DNA of 64,000 nt from Roseateles sp. SL47 (GTDB lineage Bacteria; Pseudomonadota; Gammaproteobacteria; Burkholderiales; Burkholderiaceae_C): positions 1,922,001 through 1,986,000 of the forward strand of contig NZ_CP113068.1 in NCBI RefSeq assembly GCF_026625885.1. Direction: 5' to 3'. A program made the position numbers and the translations under genes. Numbering within the stretch: position 1 is the first letter of the stretch; each line of letters begins with the position of its first letter. Positions 53,540 to 62,456 of the stretch are shown here, in pieces. The notes under the pieces were generated by a model. It was given only the letters and a program-made list of their open reading frames with translations, did no database searches and was not told where the DNA came from.

Positions 53540-54763
53540 TTATCGGGCTGCCGCCGCATCGGCCTCAGCCTCGGGCCAGAGGCTGGGAAACAAGAATCGC
53601 AGGGCATCCAACGGGATTCCGAAACGCACTTGGCCGCGCGGTGAATCTGAGCGCAACAAGCCCGTGTCCAGCAGCTTGCCGATCAACGTCGTCGCCGTGC
53701 GCTCGCCAAGGCCGGTCATGCTCGCAAAGTCGCCTCGCGAAATCTCGCCTTGAGTCGCGAAGAGGTAATGCAGTGGTCGCAACGCTTCCATGCGTAATCC
53801 ACGCTTGACGACGTGCTCTTCGTGCGCCAGCAAGGCTCCCAGGCGGTTCTGCATCTCCCGCAGGTTAAGCATCTGAGACATGAAGCGCACTTGGTCCAGG
53901 CAGACGCCAATGAAGAATTCGATCCACTCCAACAACATCCGTTCGCTGAGTTGGCCTCGGCCGTCCAGGTCGCCCATTCGGGCCATGTCGGCATTGCCTA
54001 AACGCTCGCTATAGCGTTCCGCCTGGCGAGCAAGTCCACGTAGCGGTGACCATAGGCCACCAGTCAACTCAAGAGCGCCCAGCACAGCCAGGCTGTGCAA
54101 GCGAGATGCTCGACCATTGCCGTCGAGGAATGGGTGGATCCATACCAGACGATGGTGTGCCGCTGCGGCCGCAACGATCTGCAGTTCTCCTCGGCGCACG
54201 CCTCCGTAGACCTTACTCCAACGCTCCAACATGGCGGGCAGCGCTGCGGCGGCAGGCGCGACGTGGTTTTTGACTCGAACCTCCCTCGTGCGAATTTCGC
54301 CGGGCAAGACAATCATCTCTTCTGTGACCGCACCGTTGGCATCATGGAGACGGACCACCCGATCCGCGTCCTTGAGTTGCCCGAACAGATGGCGGTGGAT
54401 CCTGCACAGGAACTCCGCAGAGTAAGCCTCGACCAGGCTGACCGGCTGTTCGTAGAGCCATTGTTCGGTCGCAATATGTGCCACCGCAAGGCGTTGAAGT
54501 CGGGCTTTTTCCGCGTCAGCGGAGAAGTCCAGTCGCAGGGCCTGCTCGATTTCCAACGGTCGGGTGTGCTCGCCCTCGATCTTGTTCGAGTAGTACGAGT
54601 TCATCGATCGCAACAGTCGAGCCAACTCTTGACTGACTCCGTTCTGACAAGCGCCGGTCAGGCGTGCGGCTTCGGTCCGAAGATCATGTGACATTGCCAG
54701 CACATGGTCGGCTTGGGAATCTCTCGGCAAGAGCGGTTCAAACTGCGACGGATGGTTGTACAT
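53540..54763 (-). CDS. Fic-family protein (probable AMPylase, class II)
   Basis: A 407-residue Fic protein that should transfer AMP from ATP to a target hydroxyl group. The catalytic loop is HPFLDGNGRASR, a full match to HPFx(D/E)GNGR. The N-terminal inhibitory helix is visible as YYSNKIEGEHTRP (S-x-x-x-E-G), which makes it a self-inhibited class II enzyme. A winged-helix-like C-terminal domain follows (QGEISRGDFASMTGLGERTA). A flap precedes the active site (VVRLHDANG, RTREVRVKN). The upstream 250 bases are AT-rich, promoter-like and geneless. It converges with the nuclease-like gene with 26 bases between. Confidence 0.92.
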   Translation of the reverse strand: MYNHPSQFEPLLPRDSQADHVLAMSHDLRTEAARLTGACQNGVSQELARLLRSMNSYYSNKIEGEHTRPLEIEQALRLDFSADAEKARLQRLAVAHIATEQWLYEQPVSLVEAYSAEFLCRIHRHLFGQLKDADRVVRLHDANGAVTEEMIVLPGEIRTREVRVKNHVAPAAAALPAMLERWSKVYGGVRRGELQIVAAAAAHHRLVWIHPFLDGNGRASRLHSLAVLGALELTGGLWSPLRGLARQAERYSERLGNADMARMGDLDGRGQLSERMLLEWIEFFIGVCLDQVRFMSQMLNLREMQNRLGALLAHEEHVVKRGLRMEALRPLHYLFATQGEISRGDFASMTGLGERTATTLIGKLLDTGLLRSDSPRGQVRFGIPLDALRFLFPSLWPEAEADAAAAR

Positions 54764-55014
54764 TTGCGCATCACGTTGCGTGATCGCATTGGATCACTAA
54801 TTCCTTGATTTTATGAGGTAAATTGCAACTTGTGCTGATAAGTTTGCGGATCCATATGCATGCGGGGCGGGTGAGGGCTCGGCCAGGCACTCAGCGGCGT
54901 CATCGCGAGCGCATTTGCGTAGGAGGCGTGGACCGGCGGCAGGTATTGCGCGGGCGCAACGCCGGCATCAGCATGGAATTGCGCTTGAGCTCTTCAGTAC
55001 CGGCTCGCGTCGGT

Positions 55015-56430
55015 TCAAGACGGCAGCTGGGCTGCTTTCATGAATCGCGCCAACGTCTCCAGATGCTTGTCGTCACCCGCTTCAGCGGCCTGCGCACGCA
55101 GGTGCTCAACAACTGCCGCAGCCTCGTCTTCGACCTGGAGCGTGAGGAACACAAATGCCCAGAGCCAGAGCTGGCCGAGTTCTGTCTGCACATCGTCGTA
55201 AACAAGCGTCTTGCGCACCCGCGCTACCAGCGCCCGGTCTGCGCTCAGTTCCACGAATTTGTCGCGCTTGCTCATGATCCCCGGCATATGTGAGAAGGAC
55301 CTCGCATAGCGCAGAAATTCCAGGGACGATCGGTACAAGGCCAGCGAGGGCGTCGGTTCAGAGGGCAGCCGCCCGAATTGGTCGTGCCCAAACAGGAACA
55401 GCGCCGCATGCACGGGCAGCATGCAGACCGGATAGCCGCGCCACACGATGCTGCGCAGGGCTTCATAGGCGCGGTACAGCAGCCTGAAGTCCTCCTCGGA
55501 TTTCAACGAGGGAGCGTGATCCAAACGCAGAAGGTGATAGAAGAATGCCGTCTGCTCGCCCTCATTCAGAAACTTGCCGGCCCGTCCGATCAGCGGGGTG
55601 ATCTGGTGATGGTGGCTCGGCCAGAAATCGCCTTGCTCACCGCGTGTGAGCGCACCGGCTTCGTTGGTCATGAAATCCAGCAGCAATCGGCGCTCAGGGG
55701 AGTCGGGGCGGGTGTCGTTTGCCGGGGTCGTCGCAGCGGTGCCCGGTTCATCCTCGCTTTCACTCCGCGCGTCTTCACTCGTAGCGCCAGCCTGGTCGTG
55801 GTCATCGCCACTGTCGTCACCATCGCCAAGGTCCGAGTCCGAGGCAGCGCCCTCCAGAAACGGCCGCTTCCAATCGTCAAAGGCCGCCTGCCACCGGGCT
55901 TGAGCCGTATCGACAACAGGCGCCGGGTCTTCGACGGCCTTCAGCCCGAGCGTCGACTTCAGCCAGTCCCTGTAGGCGTCAATGCCCTCATCGAATTCGC
56001 TGTCTTCGTCGTCTTCCTCTTCATCGTCATCCTCGTCGATGTAGAAAAAGACACGGTCGTGCGCCACGTAGGGCTCAACGTCCAGCGCCGCGAGCTGCAG
56101 CAGGTCGCGCACATGGCTGGCAATCACCCATTCCCCACCTTCGTCGCCAAACACAACCACGGGCCACTGGGACGGTAGCGAACCGTCCTCGGGATTCCAC
56201 AGCGCATAAAACGACCCTGACCCGTTCGCCACGGCAAAGGCAACCAGACGTTCCAGGAACGCGGGCTCGGACGACCACCCGTGGACCAATCCATGGGTCT
56301 CGCTCAGCGTGAGATAGAGGCTTTCTGTGTATTGGGTGCCCAGGTCGTTCTGGAAAGCGAGCAGGCGGGAGAGTTCCTCCGGCACAGGGTGTCCACGGAA
56401 GAGGGCAGCAAAGTCGGCTTGGGCAATCAT
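55015..56430 (-). CDS. SUKH-like N-terminal protein with acidic linker, function unknown
   Basis: A 471-residue cytoplasmic protein. ATG 56430 follows GGAG at five bases. The first 130 residues (SGSFYALWNPEDGSLPSQWP, VVVFGDEGGEWVIASHVRDL) resemble SMI1/KNR4 (SUKH) proteins, a common immunity fold. A strongly acidic low-complexity stretch (DEDDDEEEDDEDSEFDEG) and a second acidic linker follow. The C-terminal 230 residues are helical (LLLDFMTNEAGALTRGEQGD, PSLALYRSSLEFLRYARSFS) and unassigned. No toxin gene is adjacent apart from the Fic gene on the same strand. An immunity role is a guess from the fold-like pattern. Confidence 0.65.
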   Translation of the reverse strand: MIAQADFAALFRGHPVPEELSRLLAFQNDLGTQYTESLYLTLSETHGLVHGWSSEPAFLERLVAFAVANGSGSFYALWNPEDGSLPSQWPVVVFGDEGGEWVIASHVRDLLQLAALDVEPYVAHDRVFFYIDEDDDEEEDDEDSEFDEGIDAYRDWLKSTLGLKAVEDPAPVVDTAQARWQAAFDDWKRPFLEGAASDSDLGDGDDSGDDHDQAGATSEDARSESEDEPGTAATTPANDTRPDSPERRLLLDFMTNEAGALTRGEQGDFWPSHHHQITPLIGRAGKFLNEGEQTAFFYHLLRLDHAPSLKSEEDFRLLYRAYEALRSIVWRGYPVCMLPVHAALFLFGHDQFGRLPSEPTPSLALYRSSLEFLRYARSFSHMPGIMSKRDKFVELSADRALVARVRKTLVYDDVQTELGQLWLWAFVFLTLQVEDEAAAVVEHLRAQAAEAGDDKHLETLARFMKAAQLPS

Positions 56431-56627
56431 TGGGGCTCCAGGCGGGAGAGCGTGCGTCAAACAGCGGCGAGCCCATTGATCCCGTCATTCAGCCAGCAAG
56501 GGTAGCGGCGGTGCCCTCCGCCGTCATGTGACCTTTGTCTGCTGGCGCGCGCCGCGAGTCGATCAGCGCTGCGCCTGCAGGACCCTTCACGTCCCGCGCT
56601 CTGCGTGCCCGTTCACTGCGTCCCTGC

Positions 56628-57089
56628 TCAGTCCACGATCAGCGTGTACGTCACCGCCTGCGACATCGACAGCAACGAGCCGCCAAACTCCACCACGTGC
56701 CGCCTGGGCGGCAGCGGCTTCAGCACGGCGTCGTCACCATGGGCCGCCGCAGGAGGAGGTCCCGGCCGGGGCCCACACCTCGCCGCTTTGATTGTCTGCG
56801 CACAGCTCGCCGGTCTTGTCGGCGACGAGGCTCCATTCAGTCGGAAAGGAGGCGCCCAGTCCCACCAGCGTTGAGACCACACCGATGGCGACACGCCCCC
56901 AACCTGCTCATCAGGCGGCACCAGGACCGATGCCCCTGCGGGGCTGCCTGCATACGCGATGCCCCCCGCGGCAACCGGCACCAGAGCGGCCATCGCCAAA
57001 CGCAGGGGGTGGAACAGCGTCACAAAACGGGACAGCGCATGACAACGCCGATGGAATGAAGGCGGCGAAATCATCACCATGGACATCAT
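56628..57089 (-). pseudogene. Frameshifted remnant of a secreted protein gene
   Basis: The minus-strand frame starts like an exported protein (MAALVPVAAGGIAYAGSPA) and contains VSPSVWSQRWWDWA. It then becomes nonsense. The expected continuation, LVADKTGELCADNQSGEVWA and PAGTSSCGG, is found in another frame at about 56735-56835. The tail returns in the first frame as LKPLPPRRHVVEFGGSLLSM and SQAVTYTLIVD, with a stretch missing between. The frame remains open across the damage, so automatic annotation could report a false intact 153-residue protein. Confidence 0.7.
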
Positions 57090-57214
57090 TCATTGATGCC
57101 CCCTCGCAACACCCATTCGCCCTCTTGGGGGGAGCCGGGTTCACCCGCTCGGGTCAGGCATCAAGCTCCAGCAGAATTCGCGGTTCACATTGCCTCACAA
57201 ATCTGACAAATCTC

Positions 57215-57835
57215 ATGTCTGTGCGTTACTGGATGCTGGTGCTGCTGGCTTGGTTTGGGCTGTCGTTCTCGCAGAACGCATTGGCAGCCACCTATCGTTG
57301 TAGTTCGGCGACCGGGCAGGTGTATTTCTCGGATCGCCCCTGCGGGGGCACGTCAGACGCCGCGACGGGCGGCACCAAGCTGGGGGGCGCGGGGCCGGTG
57401 GAGCAGGGGGACCCCCGCGCTCGTGCCTACAGTTACACGCCAACCATCCCCAAACCCCCGGAGCACGCCAAATATCTGGTGGGCCCCTGCGCGGAGATGG
57501 AAGAAGCCATCCGTACCGCGCCCGTGCGGGGCATCCAGGGCCAGACCTTGCGCAGTCTCTATGAGGACTACCGCACGAAATGCGATTACCAGGTGAGGGA
57601 AGCACAGGAGCGGGTGAATGCCGACAAGCGTGAGCAGGACCGTATGCGCACCGAGCAGCGCCAGATGGCTGCGGCCCAACAGGCAGAGGGCCAGCGTCTG
57701 GACAACCAGTGCGCCAACATGCGCGCGGTGATTGCCGACAAGCGCGCCAGTCTCTCCACGCTGAACGACCGTCAGCGGGAGCTGCTGCAGAACATGCAGG
57801 ACAACTACAACCGCACCTGCATCAACCGCCGCTGA
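57215..57835 (+). CDS. DUF4124-like exported protein with coiled-coil tail
   Basis: A 206-residue protein. The signal peptide (MLVLLAWFGLSFSQNALA) is followed at once by TYRCSSATGQVYFSDRPCGG, the short Cys-containing pattern of DUF4124 proteins. The rest is a charged, Gln/Arg-rich helical region (VREAQERVNADKREQDRMRT, EQRQMAAAQQ), probably a coiled coil, with Cys residues at both ends of a helical hairpin. Periplasmic; role unknown. The ATG at 57215 is the one that begins the signal peptide. Confidence 0.75.
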   Translation: MSVRYWMLVLLAWFGLSFSQNALAATYRCSSATGQVYFSDRPCGGTSDAATGGTKLGGAGPVEQGDPRARAYSYTPTIPKPPEHAKYLVGPCAEMEEAIRTAPVRGIQGQTLRSLYEDYRTKCDYQVREAQERVNADKREQDRMRTEQRQMAAAQQAEGQRLDNQCANMRAVIADKRASLSTLNDRQRELLQNMQDNYNRTCINRR

Positions 57836-57858
57836 ACTGCAACACCGCAGGCCTCTAC

Positions 57859-57877
57859 AAATAAGAGCAATTCTCAA
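57859..57877 (+). promoter_or_regulatory. Possible Fur box upstream of the TonB receptor
   Basis: AATAAGAGCAATTCTCAAC matches about half of the 19-base Fur consensus as I recall it and has partial dyad symmetry (TAAGAGC/ATTCTCA). It lies about 100 bases before a siderophore-receptor-like gene, the right place for iron control. Confidence 0.45.
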
Positions 57878-57978
57878 CAACCGGCTAGAATCCCCAGCCA
57901 AGGGGCTCAGCCAACCGTTGTGTCGGACCAGCCGGTGGCCCTGTCCACCCTTCTGAGTCTGCTCTTCGAGAGTCCTGC

Positions 57979-60222
57979 ATGCATCTGCGTTTCCATGCGC
58001 TGGCCTGGGCCAGCGTTTGTCTTTTTAGCGTCCCGTCGTCCCAGGTCCTGGCCCAGGTCCTGGCCCAAGGCGTAGCCGCCACCGGATCGGCCGCCGCTGC
58101 ACCGGCACCTGCGGGCGCCGCTTCCAGCACCGCAACCGCCGCCGCTGCCAACGCTCAGGCCAACGCTGACGCCACCGCGCAGTCCGCATCCACCAACGGC
58201 GTCCAGACCCTGGGCCAGGTGGTGGTCACCGCCACCCGTGGCGCCAAGGCCTTGGACAAGATTCCCGGGGCTGTCAGCGTCATCAGCCGGCAGGAGATCG
58301 ATACCCAGGGCTTGGTCAGCGAAGACCCCAGCGCGCTGTTGGCGCTCCAAATTCCCGGTTATGCGCCTTCGCGCCAGAAACTGAGCAACTTCGGAGAGGG
58401 TTTACGGGGCCGCAATGCATTGTTGCTGCTGGACGGCATCCCGCAGACCAATCCGCTGCGCCTGGGCGGTCGGGAAGGTTATTTTGCGGACCCGATGATC
58501 GTCTCTCGCATGGAGGTGGTGTCCGGCGCATCCGCCGCGCAAGGCATGGGCGCCACCGGCGGCATCATCAACACCATCACCCGACGGCCCACCGAAGAGG
58601 GCACCCGTCAGACGGTCGAACTCAAATACGGCACGCAGTTCCATGGGGACACCGCCAGCTGGAAGGCCGGCTACATGGTGGAGCACAAGAGTGACTTCGA
58701 TGTGGTGGCCTACGTCGGCACGCGGCTGCAAGACATCGGGGTGGATGGTGCCGGACGTCCGTTGGCGACGGAGTCCCTGCATCAGTCCGCCGATGGTTTC
58801 ATCAAGATCGGCAAGGATTTTGGTCCGCAACGGCTGCAGCTGATGCTCAACCGGTACCGTGCTGATGGTTTTGATGACCGGGTGGACGTACCCGGCGACC
58901 GGGCCACCGGGCAACCGACCACGTCGGCACCCGGCACTCTGGCGTATGACGCGCCTCGCAATGAGGTGCGCTCGGCGAGCCTGGAATGGACCCATGCCGA
59001 TCTGGCGCAGGGCGCAGCGTCGCTGCAGATTTTCAAGCAGGACTTCCGCGCGCGTTACAGCGGCGGCGTGATTGCCACCTTCCAGGACGCCAGCATTGCC
59101 CCGGTGGGCACGCTGGTGGACCAGAGTGAAATCAAGGCCGACAAATGGGGCGTGCGCGCCAGCTGGGTGCGTCCGGACTTCTGGACGCCGGGACTGGAGC
59201 TGACCCTGGGCGCGGACTACCTGGACGACGAGTCGCAACAGCGCCTGACCCAGACCGACCGGGTGTGGGTGCCGCCGATGGCCTATCGCAGCCTCGCGCC
59301 GTTTGGCCAGCTGGAATACGAATGGGGCTCACTGACCGTGCGTGGCGGCTTGCGGGATGAACACAGCCGCCTGCGTGTGGACGACTACAGCACGCTGGCG
59401 TATTACGGGAGCCGCGCGGTCGAAGGCGGCGAGCGCAGCGCCAGCAAGCTGGTCAAGAACCTCGGCGCGGTCTGGCGTTTCGGCAACAGCGGCTGGTCCA
59501 GCTTTGTGTCCTACAACGAAGGATTTGGCTCCCCGGATGTGGGCCTGATCCTGCGGGCCGTCAATTCCGCCGGCCGCTCTGTCTCCAACCTGGTGGACCT
59601 GCAGCCCATCCTGACCGACAACGTTGAAGTCGGCGTGGCCTGGCGCGGCAGTGAGGGCAGTGTGTCGGCGTCGGTGTATCGCTCGCATTCGGATCTGGGC
59701 AGCCAATTGGTGGTCAGCAATGGCATCGGGTCGGTGCAACGTGTGCCGATCACCGTGCGCGGCTTCGAGATCAGCGGTGAATGGCGCCCCTCCAAGGATT
59801 GGCAGTTCAACGGCAGCTATGCATTGACCCGAGGCCGCACGGCCAGCACCGCTGATGGAAGCCTGGATCTGGACCTGGGCGCGCGTTCGCAAGGGCCGGA
59901 CAAGCTGGTGCTGGGGGCGCAATGGCGCCTGGCGCCGGGATGGCAGGCGAACTGGACGCAGTCGGTGTATTTCTCGCGCGATGCGAATGTGGGCAAGTTC
60001 TCCGGCAAGACCTCGTTGGAAGAGCATTTCAAGGGCTACACCGTGGCGGACGCGTCGGTGAGCTGGGATTCGCCGTGGGGTCAGTTGGGCGTGGGCGTGG
60101 AAAACCTCTTCAATCGCAGCTATCTCACCTATTACGCGCAGGCCAACTATTCCGGCACCGCAGACGACTACTACGCTGGCCGGGGACGATCACTCACGTT
60201 GAGCTGGCGGCGCAGCTTCTAA
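57979..60222 (+). CDS. TonB-dependent receptor, iron/siderophore type
   Basis: A 747-residue outer-membrane receptor. The signal peptide is followed by an Ala/Thr-rich linker, partly encoded by a tandem repeat (QVLAQVLAQ). The plug starts at TLGQVVVTATRGAKALDKIP, a TonB-box-like stretch, and includes ALLLLDGIPQTNPLRLGG, VSRMEVVSGASAAQGMGATG and GIINTITRRP. The barrel ends in RGRSLTLSWRRSF with the expected terminal Phe. A PepSY membrane protein follows 13 bases later, and a possible Fur box precedes it. Together they indicate ferric-siderophore uptake. Confidence 0.93.
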   Translation: MHLRFHALAWASVCLFSVPSSQVLAQVLAQGVAATGSAAAAPAPAGAASSTATAAAANAQANADATAQSASTNGVQTLGQVVVTATRGAKALDKIPGAVSVISRQEIDTQGLVSEDPSALLALQIPGYAPSRQKLSNFGEGLRGRNALLLLDGIPQTNPLRLGGREGYFADPMIVSRMEVVSGASAAQGMGATGGIINTITRRPTEEGTRQTVELKYGTQFHGDTASWKAGYMVEHKSDFDVVAYVGTRLQDIGVDGAGRPLATESLHQSADGFIKIGKDFGPQRLQLMLNRYRADGFDDRVDVPGDRATGQPTTSAPGTLAYDAPRNEVRSASLEWTHADLAQGAASLQIFKQDFRARYSGGVIATFQDASIAPVGTLVDQSEIKADKWGVRASWVRPDFWTPGLELTLGADYLDDESQQRLTQTDRVWVPPMAYRSLAPFGQLEYEWGSLTVRGGLRDEHSRLRVDDYSTLAYYGSRAVEGGERSASKLVKNLGAVWRFGNSGWSSFVSYNEGFGSPDVGLILRAVNSAGRSVSNLVDLQPILTDNVEVGVAWRGSEGSVSASVYRSHSDLGSQLVVSNGIGSVQRVPITVRGFEISGEWRPSKDWQFNGSYALTRGRTASTADGSLDLDLGARSQGPDKLVLGAQWRLAPGWQANWTQSVYFSRDANVGKFSGKTSLEEHFKGYTVADASVSWDSPWGQLGVGVENLFNRSYLTYYAQANYSGTADDYYAGRGRSLTLSWRRSF

Positions 60223-60235
60223 GGCGGTCAACGGC

Positions 60236-61543
60236 ATGTGGCGCAAGGGCCTGAGCTGGCTTCATCGATGGGCGTCTCTGGTGGCCGGCCTGGTGCTGGT
60301 GGTGCTGGGGCTGAGTGGCAGCCTGCTGGTCTGGCAGGCGGAGCTGGATGCAGCACTCAATCCTGGCTGGTTCAAGCCCCTGGCAGTGTGTGACACAGGG
60401 CCGACCACACCCCCTCCTGCGCAGACCGAGCCCACCGTGGCGCCGCCGACCACCGTCGCGCAGGTCCTTTTGCTGCTGCAACAGCATGCCCCTGGTCGTC
60501 GCGCCGCGATTGTGGTTGCGCCGCACGAACCGGGGGCGGCGTATCAGGTGTGGGAGCGCCGCGATGGGAAGGGCGTGCGCCGTGAGCATTTCATTGATCC
60601 GGTCTGTGGACGTTACCTGGGCTTTCGGGATCGAGGCCTGGTGAAGTGGGATGCTGCGCACCTGGTTCCCACCGTGTATGAACTGCATCGCTACTTCTGG
60701 AGTGGGGAAGCGGGCGCCACAGTGGCAGGCACGGGTGGACTGGTGCTGTTCGGGCTGGGCCTGAGCGGCCTGGTGCTGGTGTGGCCGAGGCAAGCCCGCC
60801 GTTGGGCGTCCTGGCAGCGTGTGCTGACCATACGCTGGGATTCAGCACCGGCCCGTCGCTGGTATGACGTCCACCGCACGGTGGGCCTGTGGCTGGCGCC
60901 CTTGCTGTTGTTGCTGAGCCTGACCGGTGCCGCGCTGGTGTTTGGCGACACCACACGGACATGGGTGGGGGCCCTGTTGCCGACTCAAGCGGATGCTCGC
61001 TTGCCCCGTATGAAAGCGTCTGCCGCCACTCAAGCGTCCTCCGACGAACAGGCGTCAACGACCGAGGCCAAAGCCAATTCCACTGCCACTGCCACTGCCA
61101 CTGCCGAGACTCAGGCATTGACCCCAGATGAATGGGTCATGCGTGCCCAGCAGGAATTTCCGCAGGCGCAATGGAGCCGCTTGACGCTACCCACGGGCAC
61201 CGGCCCGGTGGAGGTGCGGTTGCTGCAGCCCGGGGAGCCCCGTGCCGACACGGGCAACACACGGGTGCGGCTCAGCCCGCACGGCAAGTTGCTGAGTCGC
61301 TATGACCCCTTGCATGCGCCGGCGGGCAATGTGCTGCTGAATTGGTTGTTCCCGCTGCACAGCGCCGAAGCCTTTGGATGGGCCGCGCGAATGCTGTGGA
61401 GCGTGTTTGGAGGGGTGCCCGCATTGCTGCTGGGGACGGGGTTGTGGTTATGGTGGCGCCGTCGGCGGGCCGCCGCCAGGCAGCAGCCCTCTGCAGCGCA
61501 GATGCCCCAGGCGATGGAGCCGAACGGGCCGAGCGCGGGGTAA
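60236..61543 (+). CDS. PepSY-associated transmembrane protein (iron-reductase-like)
   Basis: A 435-residue inner-membrane protein with the PepSY-TM layout: helix 1 (LSWLHRWASLVAGLVLVVLG), a periplasmic PepSY region, helix 2 (TVAGTGGLVLFGLGLSGLVL), a helix after YDVHRTVGLWLAPLLLLLSL, a second periplasmic region and a final helix (LWSVFGGVPALLLGTGLWLW). Conserved His residues in LHRW and DVHRT fit haem-binding relatives that reduce siderophore iron. It is co-transcribed with the preceding receptor. A (CACTGC)4 hexanucleotide repeat at 61081-61104 encodes TATATATA in the second periplasmic region. Confidence 0.88.
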   Translation: MWRKGLSWLHRWASLVAGLVLVVLGLSGSLLVWQAELDAALNPGWFKPLAVCDTGPTTPPPAQTEPTVAPPTTVAQVLLLLQQHAPGRRAAIVVAPHEPGAAYQVWERRDGKGVRREHFIDPVCGRYLGFRDRGLVKWDAAHLVPTVYELHRYFWSGEAGATVAGTGGLVLFGLGLSGLVLVWPRQARRWASWQRVLTIRWDSAPARRWYDVHRTVGLWLAPLLLLLSLTGAALVFGDTTRTWVGALLPTQADARLPRMKASAATQASSDEQASTTEAKANSTATATATAETQALTPDEWVMRAQQEFPQAQWSRLTLPTGTGPVEVRLLQPGEPRADTGNTRVRLSPHGKLLSRYDPLHAPAGNVLLNWLFPLHSAEAFGWAARMLWSVFGGVPALLLGTGLWLWWRRRRAAARQQPSAAQMPQAMEPNGPSAG

Positions 61544-61627
61544 GTGCCAGCGCTGCCGGTACTGCCTCGGGTGGCTCACCGGAACCGCTGCTCCGAACCG
61601 CTACCGATCGGAAGCGGTCTCAGCCAT

Positions 61628-61645
61628 GGACCCTGTGAAGGGTCC
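61628..61645. terminator. Hairpin between convergent genes
   Basis: GGACCCT-GTGA-AGGGTCC is a perfect seven-base stem between the PepSY gene and the convergent 71-residue gene, next to a second imperfect palindrome at 61597-61618. No U-tract follows, so a terminator role is tentative. Confidence 0.45.
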
Positions 61646-61650
61646 CGTGC

Positions 61651-61866
61651 TCAATGGCGACGTGCCCAGTTCGCCCCTTCGGTGGTGGCGTAACGCAGCG
61701 CGGAGGCAGAGGACGGGAAGCGATGGATGAAGCGCCAGATCCGGTCGGTGCTGGTAGCGCCGGTGCCGGAGCGGATGGAGACGGAGGCCACGAATTGACC
61801 TTCGGTATCCGCGTGACTCATGGGCGAGACGATGTAGCGTCCCACCTCGATATTCTTGTTTTGCAT
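61651..61866 (-). CDS. Small conserved-looking protein downstream of the cold-shock gene
   Basis: A 71-residue frame (MQNKNIEVGRYIVSPMSHAD, then FVASVSIRSGTGATSTDRIW). It is beta-rich, then ends in a helix (ALRYATTEGANWARRH). It follows the cold-shock gene by 45 bases on the same strand and is probably co-transcribed. The pattern resembles small Burkholderiales proteins seen beside cold-shock genes, but no function is known to me. Confidence 0.65.
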   Translation of the reverse strand: MQNKNIEVGRYIVSPMSHADTEGQFVASVSIRSGTGATSTDRIWRFIHRFPSSASALRYATTEGANWARRH

Positions 61867-61911
61867 GTTCTTTTTGTGTGGGGAGGAGGGGCCGACCAGC
61901 GGCCCTTCGGA

Positions 61912-62124
61912 TCAAAGCACTCGAATTTTGGCCGCTTGCAGGCCCTTGAGACCGTTCTTCGACTCGAATTCGACTTGCGAGCCTTCAGCCAGGCTACGAC
62001 GGCCCGCATCGCTGCGGATTTCACTGTGGTGGGCGAAGTGGTCTTTGGAGCCATCAGCGGGGCTGATGAAGCCGAAGCCCTTGTCGTCGTTGAACCACTT
62101 CACGGTGCCGGTCTTGGTTGTCAT
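61912..62124 (-). CDS. Cold-shock protein (CspA family) with altered RNP2 motif
   Basis: A 70-residue single cold-shock domain that should bind single-stranded RNA/DNA. RNP1 is intact (KGFGFISP), and the opening [12 protein letters not shown] is standard. RNP2, normally LFVHFS or LFAHFS, reads HFAHHS here, with His in place of both the leading Leu and the second Phe. ATG 62124 follows AAAGGAAACAAC. The roughly 200 bases upstream form a probable long leader, as usual for csp mRNAs. Confidence 0.9.
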   Translation of the reverse strand: MTTKTGTVKWFNDDKGFGFISPADGSKDHFAHHSEIRSDAGRRSLAEGSQVEFESKNGLKGLQAAKIRVL

Positions 62125-62456
62125 GTTGTTTCCTTTGGGATGAACGGAAGTTCCCGGCGTGCGGAAGCACACAGGGTAGACACACGCAAGAACTGACAGC
62201 GGGGGGATGATGCTGAAGCGAGCCGCTCGCAATAGAGGTCTTGGGGAGACCAGCGGGGCCGCAGAAAAAGACCTCAGAGGAAAGGTCTTGGGCGAATCTA
62301 TGAGCCGACTCTAACACGCGGTTCTCGATTCAGGGGTGCCTTTCGGATAAAAGGGGCATTCGCGGCAAGTTCTCTCAAAACAGACGGTCCGCGTGGAACC
62401 TCGATGCCCAGCGGGTTCACAGCGATCGGGTTTCAGGCGGCTTCACAGGACGAAAA

